Shown here piece by piece: positions 7,946 to 16,063 of a DNA stretch of 64,000 nt. The DNA lies in NCBI RefSeq assembly GCF_007994075.1, contig NZ_VIWU01000001.1, positions 2,232,001 to 2,296,000 of the forward strand, written 5' to 3'. The notes below the pieces were generated by a model. It ran no database searches. It worked only from the letters and a program-made list of their open reading frames with translations, and was not told the origin of the DNA. The DNA comes from Pseudonocardia hierapolitana. GTDB lineage: Bacteria; Actinomycetota; Actinomycetes; Mycobacteriales; Pseudonocardiaceae. Every line of letters begins with the position of its first letter. The first letter of the stretch is position 1. Position numbers and translations under genes: made by a program.

Positions 7946-8938
7946 TCAGTCGAGGGCGGCCCAGCTCTCCAGCATCGATCTCGCGATGCTCACCTTCCCG
8001 GGGAGCAGCAAGGGGCGCTCCCCCTGCGGCCTTGCGCCCCAGTCGCCCTCCTCCAGGGCTGCGCGCAGGTCGGCGCGGCTGACCCACATCGCCTCGGCTA
8101 TCTCGCCGTCGGCCGGGATCAGCGGAGCATCCGGGTCGGCACGGGCCTCGAAGCCGATCATCAGCGAGCGGGGGAACGGCCAGGCCTGGCTGCCCAGGTA
8201 CGACACGTCCTCGACCCGGACACCGACCTCCTCGTGGATCTCCCGCAGGACGCACGCTTCGAGGGACTCCCCCGCCTCGACGAACCCGGCGAGCACGGAG
8301 TACCGCCCCTCGGGCCACACCGGTTGGCGGGCGAGCAGGACGCGGGCCCCCTCGCCCGAGCCGCCGTCGTGCACCAGGCAGATGACGGCGGGGTCGGTGC
8401 GGGGGTACTCCTCGTGCCCGTTCGCCTCGCAGACCCGGTGCCAGCCCGCGTTGCGCGGGTGCATCGGCGAGCCGTCGCGCGCGCAGAACCGGGCGGCTGC
8501 GTGCCAGTTCAGCACCGCGACCGCGCCTGTGAGCAGGCCGGCGCCGAGTGCGTCGAGGGCGGCGCCCACGGTGCGCAGGTCGGCCCAGTCGGTGGGGTCC
8601 TCACCGGCGACGAGATCGACCTCGCCGCGTACGGCCCAGTAGGCGATGCCGTCGTGCTCGCCGAGCAGCACCGCCTCCTCGGGCGGCTCGTCGCCCGTGG
8701 TGGGCCGGGTGATCAGCCGGGCGCCCGAGCCGGAGATCATGTCCCAGCGGTCGCGGGGCCGTCGCACGTCCCCCCAGTCGACGGGCGTGCGCCCGCCCTC
8801 GTCGAGCACGACGAGCCGCGCCTTGGGCCAGCCGGTGAGCTGGCGCTCGCGGTCGGTGCGTATCGGCTCGTCGCGCATCACCACCGAGCGGGACAGGACC
8901 GGCGGGGCGTTCAGCCGGAACCGCAGCTCGTCGGTCAC
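7946..8938 (-). CDS. nudC: NudC-type NAD+/NADH pyrophosphatase (Nudix)
   Basis: The 330-residue protein has the Nudix box GFVEAGES...REIHEEVGV (GX5EX7REUXEEXGU) preceded by the NudC-like N-terminal domain, and the family marker SQAWPFPRS just after it (normally SQPWPFPxS, one substitution). It hydrolyses NAD(H) to NMN(H) and AMP and can remove NAD caps from RNA. The zinc ribbon is incomplete: only two cysteines (FCARDG, RVCEANG) remain where four are usual in E. coli-type NudC. The GTG start at 8938 overlaps the stop of the upstream M16 gene (GTGA), so the two are translationally coupled. Position equals Rv3199c. Confidence 0.9.
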   Translation of the reverse strand: MTDELRFRLNAPPVLSRSVVMRDEPIRTDRERQLTGWPKARLVVLDEGGRTPVDWGDVRRPRDRWDMISGSGARLITRPTTGDEPPEEAVLLGEHDGIAYWAVRGEVDLVAGEDPTDWADLRTVGAALDALGAGLLTGAVAVLNWHAAARFCARDGSPMHPRNAGWHRVCEANGHEEYPRTDPAVICLVHDGGSGEGARVLLARQPVWPEGRYSVLAGFVEAGESLEACVLREIHEEVGVRVEDVSYLGSQAWPFPRSLMIGFEARADPDAPLIPADGEIAEAMWVSRADLRAALEEGDWGARPQGERPLLLPGKVSIARSMLESWAALD

Positions 8939-10305
8939 GGGCCGGTGATCCCGCCCAGCGCACGCACCCGCGCACCGATCACGTCGGCGTCGCCGACGAC
9001 GACACCGGTGAACGCCGTGGGCGCGAAAAACTCCAGCGCCGCCTCGGCCACCTGTTCGACCGTGACCGACTCCAGCCGCCCGGGGTGGGCGCGCAGCCAG
9101 TCGATCCCGAGCCCGTCGGCGGCCAGTGCCGCCAGGGTGGACGCGAGCCCGCCCTGGTTGTCCAGCGAGATCAGCAGCGACCCGACGGCGTAGGCGCGGG
9201 CGGCGTCGACCTCGGCGGCGGTGGGCGGGACGGCGGTGAGCCGGCCCAGCTCGTAGCGGGTCTCGAGCAACGCGGCGGCGGTGACGTCGCTCGCCACGTC
9301 GGTCTCGACGCCCAGTACGGCGCCGCCGGGCACGAACTCGATGCCGGAGTGGGCTCCGTAGGTGTAGCCCTTGTCCTCGCGGACGTTCTCCATCCACCGG
9401 GAGGAGAAGTAGCCGCCGAACACGAGGTTGGCCAGCTGCAGCGCCGCGTAGCGCGGGTCGTGGCGGCGCAGGGCGGGCGCCGAGAGCCGCAGCTGCGACT
9501 GCACCGAGCCGGCGCGGTGCACCAGCTGCAGGTCCGACGGCGTGATCGGCGGCGGCGGGGACAGCTCCCGTGCCGGCGCGTCGGCCGTCCAGCCGCTGAC
9601 CGCCTTCTCGACCTGCGCGATCGCGGCGGCGGGGTCGATGTCGCCGACGACGACGAGGATGGACCCGCCGGGCACGAGCGCCGCGGTGTGCAGGGCTCGC
9701 ACCTGCTCGACCGTGACGGCGGCGACCTCCTCCCCCGTGGGCATCTCCCTGGTGATCGGGTGGTCACCGAAGCGCTTGCGCTGCAACGCCTCGCGGGCGA
9801 TCGTGCGCGGCTGTGCGCGGGCCACGCTGATCCGTTCGACGAGCCGGTCGCGCTCGCGCGCCACCTCGCCGTCGGGGTGGGTGGCCGATGTGAGCACGTC
9901 GGCGAGCACGGCGAGCAGGTCGGGCAGGCCGTCGGCGAGGCCGGAGCCGCCGATCTGCAGCCGCTCGGGGTCGACGTTCACCCCCAGGTCGGCGCCGACG
10001 GCGGCGAGCTCGTCGTCGATGCCGATCCGGTCGCGGGCGACGGTGCCGGTCAGCAGCGTGGACGACAGCAGCTCCGCGACGGCCGGGTGCTCCGGCGCGT
10101 CACCGGCGAACGGCACGCGCAGTCGCACCTCCACCATGGGTACGCCCGGCCGGTGCGCGGCGAGCACGCGCAGGCCGTTGGGGAGGATGCGCTCCTCGAC
10201 GTCGGGCAACGGGACGGCGCGGGTGGGCCCGAGCGGCGGCAGCGGGCGCGGCCCCAGCTCGGTGCGGCCGATCTCCTCCGCGCTGCGATGGGACGTGGTG
10301 CTCAC
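8935..10305 (-). CDS. M16 family peptidase homologue lacking the zinc motif
   Basis: A 456-residue M16-fold protein. At the place of the inverted zinc motif HxxEH it has an Ala/Glu/Leu sequence (HPAVAELLSS), so metal binding is lost. This is the usual inactive partner of a heterodimeric M16 peptidase, where it helps close the substrate chamber and carries the Arg/Tyr substrate contacts. The typical C-terminal element GGYFSSRWMENVREDKG is present. Its GTG start overlaps the stop of the catalytic partner (GTGA at 10305-10302), and its stop overlaps nudC, so all three are coupled. Confidence 0.88.
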   Translation of the reverse strand: MSTTSHRSAEEIGRTELGPRPLPPLGPTRAVPLPDVEERILPNGLRVLAAHRPGVPMVEVRLRVPFAGDAPEHPAVAELLSSTLLTGTVARDRIGIDDELAAVGADLGVNVDPERLQIGGSGLADGLPDLLAVLADVLTSATHPDGEVARERDRLVERISVARAQPRTIAREALQRKRFGDHPITREMPTGEEVAAVTVEQVRALHTAALVPGGSILVVVGDIDPAAAIAQVEKAVSGWTADAPARELSPPPPITPSDLQLVHRAGSVQSQLRLSAPALRRHDPRYAALQLANLVFGGYFSSRWMENVREDKGYTYGAHSGIEFVPGGAVLGVETDVASDVTAAALLETRYELGRLTAVPPTAAEVDAARAYAVGSLLISLDNQGGLASTLAALAADGLGIDWLRAHPGRLESVTVEQVAEAALEFFAPTAFTGVVVGDADVIGARVRALGGITGP

Positions 10306-11582
10306 TCGCTCTCCTTCGGCTCCACCAGCAGCACGCCGCGCCCGCCGGAGCGCAGCGCGGCCGCGGCGGCGCGCACCTGCTCGGGGGTGACGGCGGCGAG
10401 CCGGTCGGGCAGCTCCGCACTGATCTCGGCCCGCCCGTAGAGCAGCTCACGGGCGCCGAGGCCGAGCATCCGGTACATGACTCGGTCGTTCTCCTGGTGC
10501 AGGCCCGCCGACCAGCGCGCCACCTGGCGGGAGAGCTCGTCCTCGCTCGGTCCCTCCGCGGCGAGCTTGTCCAGCTCCTCGTCGACGGCGGCGAGCACGC
10601 GGTCCGGGTCGACCGCGGCCGGGTGCACGGCGGTGATCGTGAACGTGTCGGGGTCGCGCGCGTCGAGCGGGCCCATGAGCCCGGCGCTCGCGGAGATGTC
10701 GGTGACGAGCCCGTCGGTGTGCACGAGCCTGCGCTGCAGGCGCGCGGCCTCCCCGTCGCCGAGCACCGATCCGAGCAGCGCGTGGCCGAGGTATCCGTCG
10801 AGGTCGGCGCCCGGGTCGGGCATCCGGTAGCCCAGCGCGATGGCGGGCAGCGGGGCGTGCGCGTCCATGACGGACTGGCGCCGCTCGCCGGTGGACAGCG
10901 GCTCACCGAACGACGGACGCCGCGGCGCGGGGCGGGCCGGGATGTCCCCGAAGTGCCTCTCGACCAGCCGGAGCGTCTCCTCGACGTCCAGGTAGCCGGC
11001 GACGGTGACCTGCGCGTTGGCCGGCGAGTAGTAGGTGTCGAAGAACGCCGCGGCGTCGTCGAGCGACGCCTGCTCCAGCTCGGAGAAGTCCCCGTAGCCG
11101 TTGTGCGCATTGGGGAAGGTGTCGTAGAGCACCGGCGGCAGCAGGATCCAGGGGAACCCGCCGTACGGCCGGTTCAGGACGTTGAGCCGGATCTCCTCCT
11201 TCACCACGTCCACCTGGTTGCGCAGGTTCTCCTGCGTCAGCTTGGGCGCGCGCAGGCGGTCGGCCTCCAGGAACAGCGCGCGCTCCAACGCCGCGGCCGG
11301 GAGCACCTGGAAGTAGTCGGTGTAGTCCTGGTGCGTCGAACCGTTGAACACACCGCCGGAGCCCTGGACGTGCCGGAAGTGCGCGAGCTTCTCCAGGCTC
11401 TCGCTGCCCTGGAACATCAGGTGCTCGAACAGGTGCGCGAATCCGGTGCGCCCCTCCGGCTCGGAGCGGAAGCCCACGTCGACGTGCACGGCGACGCCGA
11501 CGACGGGGGTGACGGGGTCCGGGACGACGAGGACCCGCAGCCCGTTGGGCAACGTCGTCCGATGCAGTTCTGGCGCAGGCAC
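10302..11582 (-). CDS. M16 family zinc peptidase, catalytic partner
   Basis: This 426-residue insulinase-type peptidase has the inverted zinc motif HLFEH (about residue 46) within GFAHLFEHLMFQGS, and the downstream glutamate in ENLRNQVDVVKEEI for the third ligand. Products of this family (mitochondrial-processing-peptidase-like) degrade small proteins or peptides in the cytosol; no signal peptide is visible. It overlaps its inactive partner by four bases. The upstream aldoxime dehydratase gene ends 35 bases away on the same strand, so read-through from the nitrilase operon is possible. Confidence 0.9.
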   Translation of the reverse strand: MPAPELHRTTLPNGLRVLVVPDPVTPVVGVAVHVDVGFRSEPEGRTGFAHLFEHLMFQGSESLEKLAHFRHVQGSGGVFNGSTHQDYTDYFQVLPAAALERALFLEADRLRAPKLTQENLRNQVDVVKEEIRLNVLNRPYGGFPWILLPPVLYDTFPNAHNGYGDFSELEQASLDDAAAFFDTYYSPANAQVTVAGYLDVEETLRLVERHFGDIPARPAPRRPSFGEPLSTGERRQSVMDAHAPLPAIALGYRMPDPGADLDGYLGHALLGSVLGDGEAARLQRRLVHTDGLVTDISASAGLMGPLDARDPDTFTITAVHPAAVDPDRVLAAVDEELDKLAAEGPSEDELSRQVARWSAGLHQENDRVMYRMLGLGARELLYGRAEISAELPDRLAAVTPEQVRAAAAALRSGGRGVLLVEPKESE

Positions 11583-11617
11583 GCCGCCGAATGTATCCCG
11601 TTGCGGGGACCTGCCGC

Positions 11618-12634
11618 TTACCCCGGCAGCGCGCCGAGCAGGCCGGTGCCGGGCCGGCAGTCGACGTACTCGAACAACGCCTCGCCCTCGGCCACCACGG
11701 ACACCTCGTGGTAGAGCCGCAACCGCGCCGCCGGGCCGAGCGTCGACAGGTGACGCATCGCGGCCCCGAAGATCGCGACGTGCGTCGCGTGGGACTCGGC
11801 CCAGCGCTCCAGGTCAGCCACGCTGCGCCACCACCCCATGCCGAAGGTGCGATCCACCGGCCGCCCGTCCTGCACCACCGTGAGGTAGCGGTTGGCGTAG
11901 CAGCCGATCGCGCGGCCCTCGGTGGTGAGGAAGTCCATCCCGGCCCGCAGCACCGGCTCGACGTCGTTCAGGTACATCTCCCGTTCGGCGTCGCCGGTGT
12001 CGGTCCAGTCCTGGCCGGACCGGATCAGGCAGATGCCGCCGTGCGGCCGGATCCGCACCCGGCCCCCGTCCCGCTCGACGACCGGGGTGCCCACCGGCAC
12101 CAGCGGGTCGGTCTGCGACAGCGGGATGCGGTCGCGCATCCCGCCCCAGTAGGCGTGCTCGGCGATCTCGCCGCTCCACCCGGTGGCCAGCGCCGCAACA
12201 CCCTCCGGGCGGCCGAGGGACGAGAACAGCGTCTCGTGCTCTTGGACAGTGGGCCGCAGGACCTCGGCCCAGCGGCCGCAACCGTCTCCCGCACCGAGCC
12301 AGGACTCGCGGTGGGTGGCGGACCAGCGGTCGAACGCGGCAGGGTCGTCCCAGTAGGCGATCGCCACGACGTCGGTCGTCCCGTCCGGTGCGACCTCGCG
12401 CGCCCGGTCGTGGTGGCCGGGCCCGTCGGGGGCTGCGAAGGCGGCGTCGAGCACGCCGAGCGCTCCAGCGGGCGGCTCCCCGCGGAACTGCAGCCCGAAG
12501 TAGGCCATGACGACCCGGCGGACGGCGGGCTCCATCCGTGCCACGAAGGACGGGTACGGCGGGGTCCAGCCGTCCCTCATCCGGCCGGGGTGGGTGCGGG
12601 CGACGGTGAGGTGCTCCGGGATCGCCGACTCCAC
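11618..12634 (-). CDS. oxd: Heme-containing aldoxime dehydratase
   Basis: The 338-residue protein closely resembles phenylacetaldoxime/aliphatic aldoxime dehydratases: start near ESAIPEHL, then RTHPGRM, the aromatic WGGMRDRIPLSQTD segment, and the C-terminal FGMGWWRSV ... SHATHVAIFG ... LRLYHEVSV block that holds the heme-ligating and catalytic histidines. These enzymes dehydrate R-CH=NOH to R-CN using ferrous heme to which the substrate nitrogen binds directly. I cannot assign the proximal and distal His by number without an alignment. GTG 12634 starts one base after the stop of the nitrilase gene; the frame upstream of that is unconserved. It forms the first step of the aldoxime-nitrile pathway with its neighbour. 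Confidence 0.88.
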   Translation of the reverse strand: MESAIPEHLTVARTHPGRMRDGWTPPYPSFVARMEPAVRRVVMAYFGLQFRGEPPAGALGVLDAAFAAPDGPGHHDRAREVAPDGTTDVVAIAYWDDPAAFDRWSATHRESWLGAGDGCGRWAEVLRPTVQEHETLFSSLGRPEGVAALATGWSGEIAEHAYWGGMRDRIPLSQTDPLVPVGTPVVERDGGRVRIRPHGGICLIRSGQDWTDTGDAEREMYLNDVEPVLRAGMDFLTTEGRAIGCYANRYLTVVQDGRPVDRTFGMGWWRSVADLERWAESHATHVAIFGAAMRHLSTLGPAARLRLYHEVSVVAEGEALFEYVDCRPGTGLLGALPG

Positions 12635-12635
12635 G

Positions 12636-13652
12636 TCACACGTCCGCAGGGATGCGGGTCGGCGCGCCCGGCAGCTCGCCCTCGATCTCGACACCGGGCG
12701 TGGCGAAGGGCACGACGCGGTCGCCGGGGGTCTTGTTGAGCAGCAGCCGGGTGACGTCGGGACGGGCGTAGTGGCCCGCCGGGTCGGCGGCGGCCTTGGC
12801 GAGGGAGATCATGCCGAGGTCGAGGTCGGCGTAGACGATGCCCTCGGTGTCCGGCGCGAGCGGCTCGTGCAGGAGGCTCCCGTCGGGACCGAAGATCCGG
12901 GCGTGCCCGCCGCCGGGCTGCAGCAGGGTGCGCTTGGTGTCGTCGGTGCACATCAGCTCGACCATCTCCGACGAGACGGTGGCGCACGGCGCCACGACGA
13001 AGCAGCCGCCCTCGACGGCGTAGATCCGGCTCGCGGAGGTGTTCACCTCGGGGCCGAGGGCGTACGCGGCGCCCGAGTAGAGCGAGAAGCTCGGCCACGC
13101 GGCGACGTGCACCTGCTCGTTCTGCGCGTACATCGCGTACTTCGACAGCGGCTGCAGGTGTTCCCAGCAGCACAGCCCGCCGAGGCGGCCGAGCGGCGTG
13201 TCGTACACGGACAGGTCGCTGCCGTCGCCCTCGCCGAACACCGTGCGTTCGACGTGGGTGGGCTTGAGCTTGCGGCGCTGCGCGACCGTCTCCCCGTCCG
13301 GGCCGATGATCCACTGCGCGATGTAGAGGCTGCCGGCCTGCCGCTCCGAGAGCCCCATGACGACGGTGATCCCGTGCCGGCGCGCCGCGGCGGCGAGCCG
13401 CTCGGCCTGCGGCGAGCCGTAGACCAACGAGTTGTCGTGGTAGCGCGGGAAGAACTGCAGGCCCCACGCCGGCGCGTCCAGCCAGATGAACCACGGGTAG
13501 CCCGGCAGGAAGGTCTCCGGGAAGCCGATGAGCTGAGCGCCGTTCGCAGCCGCCTCGGCGATCAGGGCGATCGACTTCTCGACGCCCGCGTCGAGGTCGA
13601 GGAACTCGGGGGCGGCCTGCACGGCGGCGGCGCGGAAGCGGGGGTGCGTCAT
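12636..13652 (-). CDS. Nitrilase (C-N hydrolase family)
   Basis: A 338-residue nitrilase with the Glu-Lys-Cys triad in order: Glu in IGFPETFLPGYPW, Lys in RRKLKPTHVER, and Cys in GGLCCWEHLQPL. The CWEH context is characteristic of true nitrilases rather than amidases or cyanide hydratases. It converts nitriles to carboxylic acids and ammonia. Being first in a tight operon with aldoxime dehydratase, it would remove the nitrile made by that enzyme, so aldoximes become usable carbon and nitrogen. ATG 13652 gives the family's normal N-terminus (FRAAAVQAAP). It is divergent from an AraC-type regulator. Confidence 0.92.
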   Translation of the reverse strand: MTHPRFRAAAVQAAPEFLDLDAGVEKSIALIAEAAANGAQLIGFPETFLPGYPWFIWLDAPAWGLQFFPRYHDNSLVYGSPQAERLAAAARRHGITVVMGLSERQAGSLYIAQWIIGPDGETVAQRRKLKPTHVERTVFGEGDGSDLSVYDTPLGRLGGLCCWEHLQPLSKYAMYAQNEQVHVAAWPSFSLYSGAAYALGPEVNTSASRIYAVEGGCFVVAPCATVSSEMVELMCTDDTKRTLLQPGGGHARIFGPDGSLLHEPLAPDTEGIVYADLDLGMISLAKAAADPAGHYARPDVTRLLLNKTPGDRVVPFATPGVEIEGELPGAPTRIPADV

Positions 13653-13730
13653 GCTGGGGAAGCGTGGCCCGCGGATGGCTTCGGCGCTGGTCCGTGCGTG
13701 TCGGTTCGGTTGACTGTGCGACGCACTCCC

Positions 13731-13759
13731 TTGCCCCGGCCCGCCGCCCTCCCTACCGT
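13731..13759 (+). promoter_or_regulatory. Predicted promoter of the AraC-type regulator (leaderless)
   Basis: TTGCCC (13731-13736), a 17-base spacer and TACCGT (13754-13759) place the transcription start at or next to the ATG at 13766. The region 13653-13765 is shared with the nitrilase promoter on the other strand, a suitable place for the AraC-type protein to act. Confidence 0.5.
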
Positions 13760-13765
13760 CGGCGC

Positions 13766-14740
13766 ATGTCGCGCCTGCTCACCACTGACGTGGTGGAGGC
13801 GCGCGAGCGGCTCGCGTACTGGAACGAGGCCGTGTCCGACACCTACGTCCGGCTCGACACCACCGCGCCGGGCCGCGACGTCGTCGGGGAGATCCGCGCC
13901 GACTCCCTCGCCACTCTCGAGCTCTCCCGCGTCACGGCCACGGCGCAGCACGTCCGGCGCACGCCGTCCCTCATCGCCGCTGCCGCCGAGGACTACTTCC
14001 TCGTGAGCATCCAGACCCGCGGTGCGGGTGCCGTCGTGCAGGACGGGCGCGCCGCCGTGCTGGCGCCCGGCGACTTCGCCCTCTACGACTCGACCCGCCC
14101 CTACGAGCTGCGCTTCGACGGGGAGTTCCAGCAGTACGTGCTGATGCTCCCCGGCCCGACGCTGCGCTCCCAGCTGCGGCGCGCGCCGGAGCTCACCGCG
14201 CGGGCCGTGCACGGCTCCCGCGGTGCGGGGCACCTGATGATCGAGATGATCAGGACGCTCGCCGACGACATCGGCGTGCTCGAACCGGCCGCGGCGGCCG
14301 CCGTGGCGCAGAGCGTGGAGCACATCGTGGTCGCCGGGCTCAGCTCGCTGGCCCCGAGCGCACCCGTCCGCGAACCGGAGCTGGCCGCGCGCCGGGAGCA
14401 GATCAAGACCTGCGCCCGCGCCCGCCTGCGCGACCCGGGCCTCACGGTGGCCGCGATCGCCGCCGCGCTGCACACGTCGGTGAGCACGCTGCACCGGGCG
14501 TTCGCGGGCGAGCCGTGCTCGATCGCGGAGTGGGTCTGGGCTCAGCGCCTCGACGCGGTGCGGGCGGACCTGTGCGACCCGGCGCTGCGCCACCGGACGA
14601 TCAGCGACATCGCCTTCTCGTGGGGTTTCGTGGACGCGTCGCACTTCAGCCGGGCGTTCAAGGCCCGGTTCGGGTGCACCGCGCGCGAGGTGCGTCAGGC
14701 CGGGAGCACCACGAACTGGCGCAGCGACAGGTCGAGGTAG
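13766..14740 (+). CDS. AraC/XylS-type transcriptional regulator of the aldoxime-nitrile operon (probable)
   Basis: The 324-residue protein has an N-terminal AraC-binding-like domain (PF14525 type; VSIQTRGAGAVVQDG, then LAPGDFALYDSTRPYEL) and a C-terminal double HTH (LTVAAIAAALHTSVSTLHRAF; second helix pair ISDIAFSWGFVDASHFSRAFKARFG). ATG 13766 is taken because a TACCGT -10 box is six bases upstream. It is divergent from the nitrilase-oxd operon; regulators of this type control aldoxime dehydratase operons in other bacteria, so a role as activator responding to an aldoxime or nitrile is likely but inferred. Its last 46 bases overlap the end of proA on the opposite strand. Confidence 0.85.
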   Translation: MSRLLTTDVVEARERLAYWNEAVSDTYVRLDTTAPGRDVVGEIRADSLATLELSRVTATAQHVRRTPSLIAAAAEDYFLVSIQTRGAGAVVQDGRAAVLAPGDFALYDSTRPYELRFDGEFQQYVLMLPGPTLRSQLRRAPELTARAVHGSRGAGHLMIEMIRTLADDIGVLEPAAAAAVAQSVEHIVVAGLSSLAPSAPVREPELAARREQIKTCARARLRDPGLTVAAIAAALHTSVSTLHRAFAGEPCSIAEWVWAQRLDAVRADLCDPALRHRTISDIAFSWGFVDASHFSRAFKARFGCTAREVRQAGSTTNWRSDRSR

Positions 14741-15954
14741 GTCACGGGCCCGCGCGGCCCCGGGGTGCGATCGACGTTGATGCCGGTCTCGGGCAGGCCG
14801 AGCAGCTTGTAGCCGTCGAGCAGCCGGGTGGTGGTGTTCCAGAACACGCCGGTGCCGGTGTAGGCGTCGATGAACGCGGTGGCCGCCGCCTCGTCCGCGG
14901 CGCAGACGGTGGCCGCGAGCCCGGAGGTCTCCCGGATCGCCGTGGCCGCGGCGTCCACCGGTCCGTCCACGGGCGCGACGGTGACGTGCGCCTCGGCGCC
15001 GGAGTCGAGGGCCCACTCGTGGCCGAGCGGGTGGGTGTGCGGCGGCAGGCTCGGCGTGATCTCCCGCGCCCGCAGGGCCTGCTCGGCCACCGGCCACAAC
15101 CGGTCGTAGGCCGGACGGTCGATCAGCAACAGGTTGAGCCGGTTGCAGACGCCCAGCCGGTCGGTGCTCTCGGTGACCAGCCGGGTGACGTCGGCGGGAT
15201 CGGCGCTCGCGTCCAGGTAGAGCACGCCGCCGCCGTCGGCGTGGGCGAGGACCCGGGTGCCGGCCGTGGCTCCGAGCGCCGACAGCTTGCGCGTGACCTC
15301 ACCGCTGCCGCGCACCACCACCAGCGGGACCAGGTCGGGGAGCCCGACGAGCGCCTCGGCCCCGGCGTGGCCCGGCGTGGGAACCAGCTGCACGGCGCCG
15401 GCCGGCACGCCGTGGCGCTCCAGGGCGGGCGCGATCACGAGGTCGACGAGCGCGCGGGCCGAGCCGAGCGCCGCCGACCCGGTGCGCAGCACAGCGGCGC
15501 TGCGGGCCTTCAGCACCTGCGACGCGACGTCCACCGTGACGTTCGGACGGGCCTCGAACACCGCGCCGATCACGCCGACCGGCACCCGCCGCTCGTAGAC
15601 CCGCTCGCCGCTCGGCAGCGTGCGCACCTCGCGCTGAGCGGGCGGCTCGGGCGTGTCGGCGAGCACCTCGAGCTGGGTGGCCATGTCCGCGAGCCGTTCC
15701 GGCGACAGGCGCAGCCGGTCCAGCAGGCCGGGGGCCATCCCGGCCCGCTCGGCCGCCGCCACGTCGGCGGCGTTAGCGTCCAGCAGCTCGGCCTCCCGCT
15801 CCCGCAGCAGCCCGGCCGCGGTGCGCAGCGCGGCGTCGACCGCCGAGCCGCCGGCGGCCCGCACCCCCGGCGCGGCGGCCGCGGCACGCTGGGCGGCCTC
15901 CCGCACGGCGGTGGCCTCGGGGCTCTCGGTCGGGGTGGCGGTGCTGGTGCTCAC
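14695..15954 (-). CDS. proA: Gamma-glutamyl phosphate reductase
   Basis: The 419-residue ALDH-superfamily enzyme has ProA hallmarks: the VPVGVIGAVFEARPNVTVD segment, the Cys-containing TDRLGVCNRLNLLLI, HPLGHEWALDSG and EIGINVDR-like NINVDR (here ETGINVDR). It reduces gamma-glutamyl phosphate to glutamate-5-semialdehyde with NADPH in proline synthesis. proB is not in the window. Its start has an Ala/Ser/Thr-rich leader of about 15 residues, common in actinobacterial ProA. The 3' end overlaps the AraC-type gene by 46 bases in convergent orientation. Confidence 0.93.
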   Translation of the reverse strand: MSTSTATPTESPEATAVREAAQRAAAAAPGVRAAGGSAVDAALRTAAGLLREREAELLDANAADVAAAERAGMAPGLLDRLRLSPERLADMATQLEVLADTPEPPAQREVRTLPSGERVYERRVPVGVIGAVFEARPNVTVDVASQVLKARSAAVLRTGSAALGSARALVDLVIAPALERHGVPAGAVQLVPTPGHAGAEALVGLPDLVPLVVVRGSGEVTRKLSALGATAGTRVLAHADGGGVLYLDASADPADVTRLVTESTDRLGVCNRLNLLLIDRPAYDRLWPVAEQALRAREITPSLPPHTHPLGHEWALDSGAEAHVTVAPVDGPVDAAATAIRETSGLAATVCAADEAAATAFIDAYTGTGVFWNTTTRLLDGYKLLGLPETGINVDRTPGPRGPVTYLDLSLRQFVVLPA

Positions 15955-15994
15955 GCGGAAAGGTTGCCACGCGGCCGGTGGCCTCCGCGCGGAG

Positions 15995-16049
15995 GTTCAG
16001 GAAAGCCACATTCAGGGCCATGCAGTTCCTGAATGTGGCTTTCCTGAAC
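15995..16049. terminator. Perfect 22-bp inverted repeat (hairpin) between metE-like gene and proA
   Basis: Bases 15995-16016 (starting gttcaggaaagccac) are fully complementary to 16028-16049, with an 11-base loop. It begins 15 bases after the stop of the MetE-like gene (minus strand) and 40 bases before the proA start. It is therefore well placed to end the upstream transcript. No T-run follows. The AT-richer stem (gaatgtggctttcctgaa) differs from the local composition and resembles dispersed palindromes I recall from Amycolatopsis-type genomes. Confidence 0.65.
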
Positions 16050-16063
16050 GTGCCGGAGCCCGC

